Assembly: GCA_010093685.1 (NCBI GenBank)
Contig: MU006237.1
Coordinates: forward strand, 186,001 to 250,000
Length of the DNA: 64,000 bases
From: Ophiobolus disseminans
Lineage: Eukaryota > Ascomycota > Dothideomycetes > Pleosporales > Phaeosphaeriaceae
Direction: 5' to 3'
Both the position numbers and the translations under genes were made by a program. Below the pieces are notes generated by a model. It saw only the letters and a list, made by a program, of their open reading frames with translations. It had not been told where the DNA came from and made no database searches. The number at the start of each line of letters is the position of its first letter. Position 1 is the first letter of the stretch. Shown here in pieces: positions 11,029-22,446 of the stretch.

Positions 11029-11444
11029 TCAAGGCTTCAAAACACCGCGTCGCTTCGCTATGCGATATGCACGCCATACGCCCGCCGCGTAAGAGGTAGC
11101 GATACCGGCTCGAACGAATCCGTTACCGGTCGGTCCTCCCATTGCAGCACTTTGCAGTCCGGCGAAGATGCTTCCAGCCTCGATTTGACCAGACGAGCTC
11201 ATGTGTTTGGAGGCGGGGCTGTCTGGCACGCTGTCAGCTTGAACAACCTTTTCTCTCCATGTCATTGTCATGATCCAGAACCACACATACCTCGCCGAGG
11301 TCCATCCTCTTCGAATCCTAGGCACCAGAGAATGGGCGTCGTCAGGAACCTCGGTTCAATGAAGATCATCCCATTGGTGGCATGGAGTATCGTTTTACCT
11401 GGATGAGACTTGATCCACGCCTGAACTATTGCACTGGTCGTCAT
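11029..11444 (-). CDS. IFI6/ISG12-like small membrane protein, copy A
   Basis: Exons 11291-11444 and 11029-11222, intron 11223-11290 with a GTATGT donor, giving 115 residues. Exon 1 reads WIKSHPGKTILHATNGMIF, matching the (A/S)HPYQ..FH.VNG start of the two copies downstream. Exon 2 holds AGSIFAGLQSAAMGG, the core of the interferon-induced 6-16/ISG12 family, a small hydrophobic Gly/Ala-rich family linked in animals to mitochondria and apoptosis. This copy is the most diverged: the first helix has lost several small residues and the second is basic at its end (RIAKRRGVLKP). The intron position is the same as in copies B and C. Confidence 0.7.
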
Positions 11445-11771
11445 ATTCGACTTTTTTGACAGAGCAAGAATAGGACGGAGTTATCAGGAACGAGATGCAG
11501 CGTGTGGCGGTAGGGTTTGGACGACGACTAGCAATTCGGATGGACAGCAACACTGCTTCCCAGATTAACAAGGGTGGAGTGACAATATACACACTTGCAT
11601 TGAACGAATTGTGTGTGCATAGGGACACCTGAGACAAACCCGAGCGCTTAACTGGGGCTGTGCGAGATTCCTTCCGTGGACGTGCCTACCCAACGCAAGA
11701 ACCATTGGGAACCCCTCGTACACCCCGCCATTTCGTGAACACAAGAAATCTCTCATCGTTCTCTTTATGGT
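11445..11771. other. intergenic spacer between ISG12-like copies
   Basis: No coding signal supported. Probably the promoter of copy A and the 3' region of copy B. Confidence 0.35.
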
Positions 11772-12216
11772 TTATAGCTTCGGACCATTTCGGCGCTTGC
11801 GCATCAGATACGCAAGCGTAGCAGACGAGGCAGCAGCGCCCATTTGCGCTGCGCCAGCAACGATGCCAGCGCCATACCCTCCCATCCCAGCGCTCTGACC
11901 GATAGCAAACCAACTTCCAGCCTCAACAGTACCGAGCCAACTCTGGATCGCCGGGGCAGCAAATGCTAAATGATCGTAAATCTCACACCCAACCTATGTA
12001 GCTGAGGAGGCATGTCGTACCTGGGATAGGACCACCGGCACCAAGTCCAAGTCCGGCAAGAGCTGGTACAGTGGCTATTGCGGGCGACAAGATGATTGCT
12101 CCATTGACAATGTGAAAGATTGATTGGTAAGGGTGAGCTTTGATCCATTGTTTGATCAATTCTAGGATCTGCTCAAGGCTCGCTTGCTTAGGATCCGAAG
12201 GATGGTCGTCCAACAT
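11772..12216 (-). CDS. IFI6/ISG12-like small membrane protein, copy B
   Basis: Exons 12021-12216 and 11772-11965 flank a 55-nt intron, giving 129 residues. The product starts with a hydrophilic stretch, then AHPYQSIFHIVNG, a hydrophobic stretch rich in Ala, Leu and Gly, and after the splice AGSWFAIGQSAGMGGYGAG followed by a second small-residue helix and a basic tail. This is the ISG12/6-16 layout of two Gly/Ala-rich helices. The intron falls after GP, as in copy C. Probable location is an internal membrane, by analogy with animal members. The fungal role is unknown. Confidence 0.75.
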
Positions 12217-12565
12217 GATCGATGGGTGGTTTTGATAGGGTGGTGTCGCCGTCTGTTTTGTAGAATAGTGAAAGGCGGGAGGAAAGGTCTTTATATGGTG
12301 AGCTTAAGAATTTTACAGGTGAGAGTGTGAATCTAGCTGTGAAGCCTGCATGAAGTGAGTATGTGAGGCTGAGAGCGGCACATACTCATCATTCATTGTG
12401 GCGCGATAAATGGTTCGCTGAGCATGTCCGCATGAATATGGGCGCTTGCAGCCTTCATTGGACATTGAGGCTGTACTATCTCCAATTTTCTTCGCAAGAC
12501 TGACACAGCAGGACTACCCAAGAAACGTCCAGAAGTGCATCCAGTAGGCTTCCATCATATCTTGC
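12217..12565. other. intergenic spacer between ISG12-like copies
   Basis: Promoter of copy B and 3' end of copy C; nothing coding seen. Confidence 0.35.
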
Positions 12566-12983
12566 TCAAGCACCAGATGACGCATTTTTACCTGCCCATC
12601 CAAAAGCCCACGCCGCCGCAGAAGAAGCCACAGCACCAGCCTGAGCTGCTCCAGCAGCGACACTCGCACCGTACCCGCCCATAGCTGCGCTTTGTAGCGT
12701 CGCAAAGACACCACCAGCAGGGACGACGCCAAAGTAACCCATTACACCACTTGCTGTGGAGCCTTTCCATTGTTAACTGCGAATACAACATGCCGTCGCA
12801 CGATGCTTGATACTTACTAGCAGCAGGCCCAACGGCACTGAAGCCAAGCGCACTAAAGAATGGGACCGTGATGGCAGCTGGCGTGAACAGAACGACGCCA
12901 TTCACGACGTGGAAGGCTGTCTGATATGGATGCTGGGCGATCCAGTCGAGGACGATCTGGGGGACTTGGGTGGCGTTCATCAT
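12566..12983 (-). CDS. IFI6/ISG12-like small membrane protein, copy C
   Basis: Exons 12818-12983 and 12566-12762, intron 12763-12817 (GTAAGT donor), 120 residues. Begins MMNATQVPQ, then AQHPYQTAFHVVNG and AITVPFFSALGFSAVGP. Exon 2 carries GVFATLQSAAMGGYGAS and an Ala/Gly-rich helix ending AWAFGWAGK. It is the most canonical ISG12-like member of the trio. Splice phase and position equal those of copies A and B, which argues for tandem duplication of one spliced ancestor. Two adjacent ATG codons make the start uncertain by one residue. Confidence 0.78.
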
Positions 12984-13300
12984 GGCTGTGTGGTTGAGTT
13001 TGGTCGGTGGTGTTGAGGTGGCCTGAAATTTGAATGAGTACGGCAATTGTAAGCAGATGACTGTGTGTTGCAGCTGAGGTTTGCACAAGGCTGAAACTGT
13101 ATGAAGGTACAAGATGGTGGGGGTTTGTGGCACACAAGCGGCTATGCGCGTGGCGCTGCAATTGATTGGACGTTATATGGAAACGTGCATGATTCCGGTG
13201 AGGGAATCGCACCACTTCTCAGCCCTGTTTGTTTCTTCCTCAAGACCTAGCAGCAGCAGCAGCAGCAGCACCCTATCCATCGATGCTTCTCATATCCACT
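12984..13300. other. intergenic region with a short trinucleotide repeat
   Basis: Promoter side of copy C and 3' side of the amine oxidase gene. Apart from the AGC repeat listed separately I see nothing. Confidence 0.4.
13249..13269. repeat. (AGC)7 microsatellite
   Basis: Seven uninterrupted AGC units between copy C and the amine oxidase stop. It is outside any gene that I support. Confidence 0.9.
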
Positions 13301-15673
13301 TCATCCACACATCCCCTTCATCTTCCCAAATTCCTCCACAAACACTACGCTCGCATCCTCGTTGTAATCAATTCTGACTTGTTGGTTGCTCGCCACCGAC
13401 GGATCACCTTCGAGATAGTTTAACGGTTCAAAGCGCATTGCCGAATGCGCGGCTGTGAACATCGTGTTGGGCAAGTCGCCGCTGTGCGGCATGTGGTGCA
13501 TGCCGAGATTGAACCATACCACCCTGGAGTGTATTAGCGAATGCAAGAGTTGATAGACTCTGTCTTGGAGCGTGGCGATACATACACATCCTCTTGCTCG
13601 ATCACTTCGCCATCCACGAACTTCGAGAAGTCAACGAGCGGATCGTCGGGTGCAAATTGGTTGTATGCATCCGCAGCACGTGGTTCAGTATCCTTCTGTT
13701 TTGTGATGTAAAAGTCATGCGTTGCATATCCTACCGCCTTTTGCCCATTGCTCGAGCTCGATGGGGTAAGATGAGTCGCGCCCGCGCTTCTTTTGAATCG
13801 ATAGCCTGGGAATTCACCGAAACGATTCGGTGACTCTTTGTTTACGACTGCGTAAATTGCAGCATCATTCTCCGACCACTTAACACCTACCTCGTTGGAT
13901 ACGAAGCTTCGTGAGGCTTTGAATGTGTTATGGACCACGCCTTGGGACCACGGGTATGTTGCGGCGGTGGGGATGACCTCGACCTTTTGGACACTGTTCT
14001 TCGTTCCCAAAATATCGATATCGGCTTTGAATGCAAGAACATGGTCGTGTAGACTCCCAGATAGGTAGTCGTGGATATGAAACCCATAGTCTAAGTTGCC
14101 GTCCCAGTACGCCGCTGAAATGTACCCAGAAGCTCTCGCTGAGACTTCAATGGCTCCATCGTAGAAGAAGTTGTAATCGATCATGAAATCGTAGTTGCCA
14201 ACGGTAGCAATAGTCCGTATCGTGAACACAATGTTCTTCGCAACGCTGGTGTGCGGTGCTGCTGGCGAGAACGAATGTCTTCGAATCGGATACCCGGCAT
14301 CGTGTTCAAAGATACAGATTGCATCCGCTTGCATTCTGGTGCCTGTGCCCTCGGCGAAGCTGGCGTTGAGGTACGTCGCGTGAATCGGGCAGTCATATCC
14401 TCTGACAAGCGGCTGTATTGCAGTTCCAAAACCTGTCTCGCTGTCAAAAAAGATTGCCTGTGACGCAAATGGCTCGGAACCAGCATAGTGGGTAAAGGCT
14501 TCCTGGAGCGATAGCTCATAAAGGAGCCTTTTGTCTTTGTATCGGATATCGAAGAGGGAGAGGCCAAGATCAGATGAGACGGCGAAGTAGAATGCAAAGT
14601 CCATCCATGTGACGTAATTTTCTTTGACGTCAATACTGAATCTCTGACTACCTTGTGAGATGGATATGGGTGGCGGTAGATCGTCAAAAGGGATCGGCTC
14701 GCCTTGTTTATCTGTTGACGTCCAGTTGCCGTCAATGTTTGGAAGCGGCTTCACAAAGCCTGTGGAGAAAACGGTAGCACGAAAGTCTTCGGTACTGCTG
14801 TAATACTCTCCACGTGAGTACCAACCCGTAGCTTTCCAGCTCTCCCAGTTGCGGCCTGTCAAGTCGAGGCGGACTGAGACGCCAAGAGCGAGGAGCGTAG
14901 GGCTGCTGACACTTTCGGGATCCGGGTTAGAGAAGAAAGCTGCCCAAGTAATGATTCGTTTCTCTTCGCTCCAAAATGGAGTGCCAATGCGCACTCCAAT
15001 GCCGCCTTCGACAATTGTAGAGTTCCATAGCTCTTTAGTAATGTCTTCGAACTCTGCACTAAGCTTGGTCAAGAAGGACGCTCCATCAGAAGGCGAGTAC
15101 ACAGGATGGACTTTCGTTTTGCCTGCTTGAATGTTGTTGAAGGGGTACTGAAGAGGTGCTATACTCGTTGAATTTGTGGCTGGCAGCGGGCCAACCGCAT
15201 ATTCTTGCCGGAACATGTCTGTGGAGTTCGTCGCCCCGTGCTGTATAGTCACTCTTGCATACCTAGGAGGGGCTTTTGTTCCAGACTCCAGGAAGTCGAT
15301 GACATTGGTCTTGTTCAGGCTGAGCAATGTGATTCGGACGCTGCAACAGATGTCAGGACATGATGCTCAGGAGTGGAGGGTTTAGCTCAGCCTACACGTA
15401 GCTATTCCTGCTGAGGCCAAATGTCAGTAGGTTGGTCTTTCGGACGAGAGTCTTATCATTAATTTACCTGGATCCTTCATTACCCGTGAAGTTGAACTTC
15501 TGCTGCAACAGGTCATTCACAGCGCCGCTTTCGTTTTCGGACAAGGCCTTCCACGGGTTGACATGAGGTGCGACGACCGATGGCTGACTTGTAGAAGAGC
15601 ATCCATTGCCCTGCACTTCTACTAGTTGCAATGCCACGAAGCTGCTAAGCACCAACGATCTGTTCAGTCTCAT
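13301..15673 (-). CDS. secreted copper amine oxidase
   Basis: Oxidises primary amines to aldehydes, releasing H2O2 and ammonia. Four exons: 15468-15673, a micro-exon 15396-15407, 13586-15340 and 13301-13523, totalling 731 residues. The N-terminus has a signal peptide (SLVLSSFVALQLVEVQG). Visible features: LSLFDIRYKDKRLLYELSLQ, VRGYDCPIHATYL, the topaquinone site VGNYDF, the copper-ligand pair in SLHDHVLAFKADID, and in the last exon LGMHHMPHSGDLPNT, which should supply the third His. The second exon acceptor is a CAGCAG tandem, so one residue may be optional. Many N-glycosylation sequons fit an extracellular enzyme. The Tyr that becomes topaquinone is present, followed by Asp-Phe. Confidence 0.9.
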
Positions 15674-17109
15674 GCTGCTGGTAGAGGTACTTTAGCTATA
15701 CGAGAAGCCAAGGTTTGAGCGAGTATACTCTTCGCAAGACCCACAAGACAGGACGAGCAATTTATGGGCATCCAAAGACATGTCTACGGGAGGGCTGATC
15801 GTTACACATAACGCCCGAGATATTGGGGAGATCAGACCCATATCGTATCGGCAATATTGCTATCCCTGTTCCTGCATGACGCAATCTCCCATTGGCAGGC
15901 TTTCGATTGCGATTCCCTACCCGGATCAGCTCGACCAGAAGTGTTCACAGCGGGCGTGATATTTACAGGGTCCTGCGTCATTAAAGAAGCAGAGCCGAGG
16001 GCCTAGGTCTGTCGATGATGCTTGAAGAGACAAGGATATAATAGAGACTCTTCCGAACGGGAGCACAGATACAGGAGATACGAGAACTGTATCGTCTGTC
16101 AAGAGCGAGAATTATTTGTGGCGAAACATTTCGTCGGTAGGACAGCGTATGTGGGCTGTCTCGAAGTAGCCAAAGATCCAGAAATGAAAGCACTTCCGGG
16201 TGACTGAGCCGTCGTACGCATGCAGCTGCAATGTGCTCGAGCATACCCCTTGCTGGCGAGTATGAAACCTGGTAAAGCCCACCCAGGTGTTTTGTTCATG
16301 ACGGGTGTTCGGAACGTGCATGAGCGCACCCGGAAGAAGTTCGCTGTGGAAAGAGGATAGTTTCGGTCGTCTTTGCCTTGGGTTCCAGTCAATTATCATT
16401 TTGTATTCTGAGAGAACATAGGGACGCTATGGAGCTTTGAGAAGACGCTGCGTAAGTGAGTAAGCCGTGGACGTAAATGGCCGCGCGCCGAAGGAGTTTA
16501 TCGTCCTTGACAGCGACAGCGTGAGCGGAGTTTATCGGATGATTTAGACAGGTACAATGTTTTTGTCATCTTGAATATTGTCACGAAGACGCATGTTGTG
16601 GTACCAGGAAGAGAGCGCGACAAAGATGAACCTCGGGAAGTGTCGCAAATCACCGGAGCGGCTTAGTCAGCTAGCCCCTGCGGCTCTGTGGTGGGCGGCC
16701 CTTGCAAACCAGGCAAACCCTTAGCAAAAAGGGCAAACCAGCCACCATCAGGCAAATGCGCACATCAAACAGAGCCTCATCAGTCCGATCGCGGTGCGGG
16801 CTCTGATAGGAGGTTCTCTGGAACGGAGCCTCGAGCTTGACTCGTGCCAGATGTTGATAGGCTGGTGTTTCGACAGCAGAGCCGCATGGCCTCAAGGCAC
16901 CTTCGAAGAGGGCACACCGTGTACTTGTGTAGGTATTGCTATGAGCAGAGCCGCAACATGGTGATTATAAGAGGCCCTTCCGGAGGTCTGTTTGTCTCTC
17001 TACAGGAATACGGCGCTCATATTCAGATTTCCGGCCCTTATCACCACCTCTACAGAATTCTCGGGTTCCTGCTCGCATATTCGGCCTTGCGCCGCCACCG
17101 CCAATCACC
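15674..17109. other. long intergenic region
   Basis: About 1.4 kb with only short frames lacking family resemblance on both strands. Contains the amine oxidase promoter (minus) and the upstream region of the small gene at 17110. No transposon ends or RNA gene recognised. Confidence 0.4.
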
Positions 17110-17526
17110 ATGCCTGGTCACATCATCCCCCTGGCTGGCAACGCCTCAGCCTCGTAAGTCTCTTGCCTTCTGCAGCCTTTCTTCTCGTTCTGGTCCTCTC
17201 ACGGCCTTATCCTTTGTAGCCTAGATATCTAAATGCTGCCTTCAGTTCCTTCCCTCCCTTTCCGCCTGCTCCTTATTTTTTGGAAAATTTACTCATACAG
17301 ACGAAGCACAAGTAACGACCCCACTCGCATCACCAAAGCCAATCTCGACACACTCCAAGTACAACTCAACACCGCACGAGCGAACGGCAGTGCACAAGAG
17401 AAGCACCGAAAGGCCATGTGCCGGGTCCAGAAGGCTGGCTACGAAATGGATTTCAGCGTATCTGCTGTCGTGTTGCAAGAATCTCCCCAAAGCGCCAATG
17501 ACTGGATTGAGGAGCACAGCCTTTGA
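17110..17526 (+). CDS. small hypothetical protein, family I copy 1
   Basis: Model: exon 1 17110-17153, intron 17154-17300 (donor GTAAGTCT, acceptor CATACAG), exon 2 17301-17526, giving 89 residues. The C-terminal part aligns by eye with the gene at 18095: ITKANLDTLQVQL against LTEFNLAAFEAQL, then NG, then RVQK against EVQK, and NDWIEEH against NDWVDEQ. The product is hydrophilic, largely helical in appearance, with no signal peptide. Exon 1 is uncertain; exon 2 is better supported through the paralogue. No known family. Confidence 0.5.
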
Positions 17527-18094
17527 CTCGGAGCTTTGAAGAGGTATGCGGGAAGACAAACGCGGCACGTACTGCAGTCATACCTTACTTCGCTGGATCA
17601 ATATCTCGTGTTCAAATACAAAGTCATTCGATGCCGATCCAATCTGCCATGTTTTCAACATAAAATACAAACTGACCGTCGTACACGCATTTATGGTCTT
17701 GTGAGTTCGGCCGCTCATTGCCGGATTCAGCGATTACATCTTACGCGGCTAGATAACACTGACCTTTGGTCAAAATATAAAGTGGAATTGTGATAGGACA
17801 ATAGTCTTGGGCGTGCGCTTCCAACAGGTACCTGTTGACCGTGTAACACGCAGTCCTAATCCAGGTCTACAAATCATCCCAAATATCGCACTCGTCGCAA
17901 ATTCCTGGATGTGCACCCCCGCATCCTTCCCCACATAATGGGAATCTTATGTAGCGTACCGTTTCACACAGGGCCCTGAGCCTGATCCATGGCTTCGGGA
18001 CAGCGCTAATAGGGTATGCCCTGTCTTGTTCACACCACTGGTTCTACGACTTCACATTCGCAATTGTACTTCAGCGATCATCTCCGTCCGCCTG
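17527..18094. other. spacer between paralogous small genes
   Basis: No coding signal supported. Presumably the promoter of the second copy. Confidence 0.35.
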
Positions 18095-18592
18095 ATGGAA
18101 CTCTGGACTGAGTACATAGTTTGGTAAGTCTTCCTGAGTGGCATAGCAAGTTCTACATGATAGCCGCTTAGTTCATCGAGACGCAACAAGTTATATCCAC
18201 AAACGTTTCATAGCTAACGCACGACTTTCCCACAATGGCCATTGGTCTAGCCACGAACAATAAGGCTGCGAAGTCCTTGTCAACTTCGTGCTTATATCGT
18301 CTTTTCTTGTACCAGCTATATCCCACTTCATTCTAACAGGTAACAAAGGTCAAAAGCTCCAATCAACAAGCTCACGGAGTTTAATTTAGCTGCCTTTGAA
18401 GCTCAGCTCGAAGCCTCAACCGACAACGGCGCAGTCGCTATGGAGGAAATGAAGCGAGTCCGCGAAGTTCAAAAAACCGCCATGGATATTGAAATGAAGC
18501 CACCCACGACCATGTTGAAGAAGGCTCCTGTGGAGCTTAACGATTGGGTTGATGAGCAAGGACAGGAGCTAAGAACTTCTGGGACGCAATGA
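18095..18592 (+). CDS. small hypothetical protein, family I copy 2
   Basis: Model: exon 1 18095-18123, donor GTAAGTCT at 18124, acceptor AAAG at 18348 behind a CTAAC branch, exon 2 18349-18592, 90 residues. It matches copy 1 in length (89 and 90), in donor sequence, in having an unusually long first intron and in the pattern L-T-x2-N-L ... Q-L ... N-G ... V-Q-K ... N-D-W-[IV]-[DE]-E. Exon 1 is only MELWTEYIV plus two bases and rests on phase agreement. Function unknown. Confidence 0.5.
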
Positions 18593-18694
18593 GTCCAGCA
18601 AGCTCGCAGAACACTCGCGTAATGACATGAATCAGGATTAGTCAAAGCATTCAAGTTTAGAATCCAAAAGTTGCTTTTACAACTGATTGTCAAC

Positions 18695-19819
18695 CTACGC
18701 AGCAATCTTGATCACCGCCCTACCGACTAGTTTGCCAGCGTTCATGTCTTCGCAAAACCTATTTATGTCCTCAAGCCCACCATGAGTAAGGATCGGATGC
18801 ACCAATCCTCTCGCCGTGAAATCCAGCGCCTCTTCAACATCCTTCAAAGTCCCCACCACACTGCCCACAACATTCAACTTCTTCATGCACATCGTGATCG
18901 GATCTGCGCCGGCAATGATCGTCGGATCTTTGGGTAGACCAACACACACCATTGTGCCGCCCGGCCGCAGGAGGTGGGGAGCTTGTTCGTAGCCGGCCCT
19001 GGTGGCTGAGAAAACAACCACACCGTGGGTGCCGTATGTGGTGATCTTCATGACTTCGGCGGCGATGTCTTTGGTGGTGGTGAAGTCAATGAATTTCTCT
19101 GCCCCGAGCTTGAGGCAGAGATCGCGTTTGGCGGCGCCGCCGTCGATGGCGATGACGCGCATGCCCATTGAGCGCGCGTATTGGACGCCGAAGTGTCCAA
19201 GGCCTGGTGTTTGTCAGTGTCTTCCCGATATTGCTAAACATTGAAGGGTGTATTGACCTCCTCCAGCACCAGGAATGACGATCCACTGCCCTGGCTTGAC
19301 CGCACTCCGCTTGCAAGCAACGTATGCTGTAACGCCACCACACATGATTGGACCCGCTTCTTCATCCTTGACGCCATCTGGAAGCCTTGTAGCGTAATGT
19401 GCATCGGAGAGCGCATACTCCTGGAATGTGCCTGCGATGGTGAAGCCCGAGTTCAACTGCTTCGGACAATGACACTCATCCACACCATTCGTGCAGAACT
19501 CGCACTGTTTGCATACCGAGGCGATCCACTTGATACCAGCTCGGTTCCCAACTTGCCAGAGATCCTGAACGTTGGAGCCGACTGCAACTACAACACCAGC
19601 ACCCTCGTGGCCAGCAATTCCGGCGGTGGCGTCGGTCATCTTGAATGCCCACTCATCGTGGAGGAGGGACTTGTCGGACGCGCAGAGACCCGAGTAGTTG
19701 ATCTTGACAAGGATTTGATCTGGACCTGGCTCTGAGACGGGGACCTCATTGACGACTACTGTGGCACTGTCGCCGGAACCTTGCTTTACGGCTGCTTTCT
19801 GCGTCTTGGGAAGATCCAT
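18695..19819 (-). CDS. zinc-type alcohol dehydrogenase (ADH1-like)
   Basis: Two exons, 19258-19819 and 18695-19203, separated by a 54-nt intron, 356 residues. Medium-chain NAD(P)-dependent alcohol dehydrogenase. Catalytic zinc site: Cys in GLCASD, GHEGAG, and Cys in IMCGGVTAY. Structural zinc lobe: CKQCEFCTNGVDECHC with four cysteines. Rossmann glycine motif PGAGGGLGH forms across the splice. The length and the absence of a leader suggest a cytosolic enzyme like yeast Adh1. Donor GTCAAT is not consensus, but the splice restores an exact family match. The exact substrate cannot be told. Confidence 0.88.
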
Positions 19820-20622
19820 CGTAAATAGCCTGCGATTTTAATGACTGGAAAGTAAATCCAGGATGGAATATAATGATAAGATGTGAATGAATCGGGAGGG
19901 GAATTTTGTATTCAACTGGACTTTGGAGAGTGCTGACAAGGCCCTAGTTATGTAGACCTGACATGAACTGATAGCCACCGATGCGGGGTTAGTGAAAGTT
20001 ACCCACCCCGTGGGGCCAATCAATCCACTAATGTACTTTCAGGATGTGTCGCTCGTGTGCTCAGCCAATGCTTAGATATATCAAGTAGCATCGGTTCACG
20101 GTACTCTTGCCGTTCCGCGCCAACCGAGGGAAGTGTAATTTCTGGGGATAGCGGCAGTGTACATCGGATGACATTGCGAGTCATGTATGCCTTTCACACC
20201 ATGGAATGATCCGCGGAGATTATCTGCAGGCTATTTGGCTGAGGGGTAGAGAGATGGAATTGTAAGTCGGACCTAAGTCGCTGGTATACATGGCGGGGTA
20301 CTTAGCCGAGGCTGTACCAGCATTATCGAGTGAGTCACCCTTCAAATGTTGTTCGGATTGCACGATGCGATCTCGGGCACATCTGCATGCTAGCGTAAAA
20401 CAATGAGATATTAGTGAGGGAATGACCGCAATCTGGAAGCTCTTACGATGTTTTGTCTATTATATAATGCCACGTCGATGATGAGGGGTTGAACCTCAGG
20501 CTCTTGCCACCGAAGAGCATATCATAATCGTACAGCCTTCTTTCAAGCATATGCCGAAAACTGTACGCCGTTCTATGCATGGTCCAAAATCAAACTCCAC
20601 GCTCAAATGCAAGACGCGTTCG
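19820..20622. other. intergenic region
   Basis: About 800 bp: promoter of the alcohol dehydrogenase gene and 3' side of the Met2 gene. No coding or RNA signal that I can support. Confidence 0.4.
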
Positions 20623-22446
20623 TTACCATGCGGTAATATCATCAACCTCAGCCTCCCCAAAAGTACTGGTCTTCGTTGCTGCCATACCAGAGTCGGCCGT
20701 CAGCGTATCAGGATCAGGGTTCCTGCTCATGATCTCGGGCAGAACCGCCTTCAGAAAGCCAGTTAAATGATCATTGACTTGTTCGAACTCGAGTAGAAAG
20801 GCATCATGACCATCTGGAGAGTCAATGGTCTTCAAGGAAGCATTCGGTATGTGCGCAGCGAGCTCTTGCTGTTCAGCGAACGTAAAGAGCCCATCGGATT
20901 GGATGCCCAGAACGAGTGTAGGTTGCGCGATCAACGAAAGGGCATGATGCAATGCTGATACCGGGTCCAGTGTTTCAGAGTCGTGACCTTCTGGGTAGCG
21001 ATGACGAGAGATATCATGAGTATCGAGCTTTCGTGTGATGGCGATGTAGCAATTGGCATCGAAACGCTTGATGAACTTTTCGCCTTGGTAGCGCAAATAT
21101 GACTGCGCTGAGAAGTAGTGCGGGGCAAAGCGTTTGACAGAAGCTGGCGGCTTGCTGGTACCATTGGGTGTAGTTGATCCCTGGTGCGGCGGTGTTGGCG
21201 GATTTGAAGCATCGTGGAACTCCAAATCTGCTTGGGCTGCAACGGCCGATGTGCCGATAGTTGCTAATGTAGTACTGCTGTTCGCCCTGGATGATTGTCG
21301 AGGTGATCCGGCATGTTTATGACCATGGTTATGAATTGCCCAATGCTCGTGTGAGGGGTTAGAAGGAGTCGACGGTCGTGGCACAGCATTGATGCTTTGC
21401 TTCTTGGAAAGGTCGGGTGTGTTACGCCCAAATCGAGATTCGAACGAGTCGCGACTCCGGTATGTCAGAAGAGCCGACATTCGTGCAGCTCCTAGACCGG
21501 TTGAAGGAGGGTCTTCGAATATGTAGTAGCCGTCATCGTACTTCGGATCGCTGTAGATGCTCTGACGCTGGGCTTCGCCCCAACTGATGCCCCATGCGCT
21601 GTAACGAGCTGATGTAGCAATGGGTATGATACACTTGACGTAGTCTTTTCCAAAGTACGCAAACTCGAGGACGAGCATGCCGCCCATAGAGCCACCAATG
21701 ACAGCTGCAATCTGCTTGACACCGAGATCGTCGAGGATGAGCTTAAAAATGCTGTTCTCGTCAGCCTCGCCAGCTCGCCGTGCTCAGAGTGCGACTCACT
21801 TGACGTCGTCTCGTACAGTTGTCAACGGAAACTCGGGCCCATAAAGGCCTAGCGATGCATCCCCATCCCTTGCCGTGACGGGACTTGCGCTGCCGTACGG
21901 ACTGCCGAGGCTGTTCATACAGACCACGAAGAATCTCGACGTATCGAAGGATTTGCCGGGACCTCCAAGTAATGGTCCCCACCAGTCACCCACGTCAGCA
22001 CTTCCAGTGAGTGCATGACATATGACCATCGCATTGTCGCCTTGGGGTGATAGTGTGCCATATGTCTTGTACGCAACGGGTACGTTGTGAAGAACGCCGC
22101 CGGATTCGAGCTCGACTTGCGGGATGATTGCGAAGGTTTGGTCGGGAATGAGTTTGCTAAACGGGTTTTCTAGCTGCGACGTGGCTCTCTCTGTGCGCTC
22201 GTCAGTCGGTGTGATTTCTCTGAGCTGAGGTGAGACGAGTTTGGCGGTGAACGGAAGCCCAACGAACAACTGAGCGCTATGGTATTGCAATCACTCGTAA
22301 CTAGATCAATAGTGCTGTGTCTAATGGGCATTGCGCACGGGTTAAAGCTTCACTGTGTTGTTTGCGCAGACAGAATCAAAGTTTGAAGAACACTCACTAT
22401 ACGTCTGCGTGCTGCCAGCGGTGCCATTGGTGTCTAGGGTCGCCAT
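20623..22446 (-). CDS. MET2: homoserine O-acetyltransferase
   Basis: Transfers acetyl from acetyl-CoA to homoserine, the entry step to methionine and homocysteine. Three exons: 22398-22446, 21800-22190 and 20623-21751, total 522 residues. Alpha/beta-hydrolase marks: ICHALTGSADVGDWWGP, FVVCMNSLGSPYGS, nucleophile elbow GGSMGGM, Asp in GIQSDGLF and His in SPDGHDAF. The low-complexity insert of about 100 residues, rich in Ser, Thr and His, falls in the lid, as in other filamentous-fungal Met2 proteins. The first intron (22191-22397) is long for this region and was chosen because the phase fits and a CTGAC branch precedes the CACAG acceptor; the extreme N-terminus is therefore the weakest part. 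Confidence 0.88.

Noticed and set aside
16112..16399. 95-codon minus-strand ATG frame
   Set aside because: No motif and overlapping alternative frames; composition not convincing.
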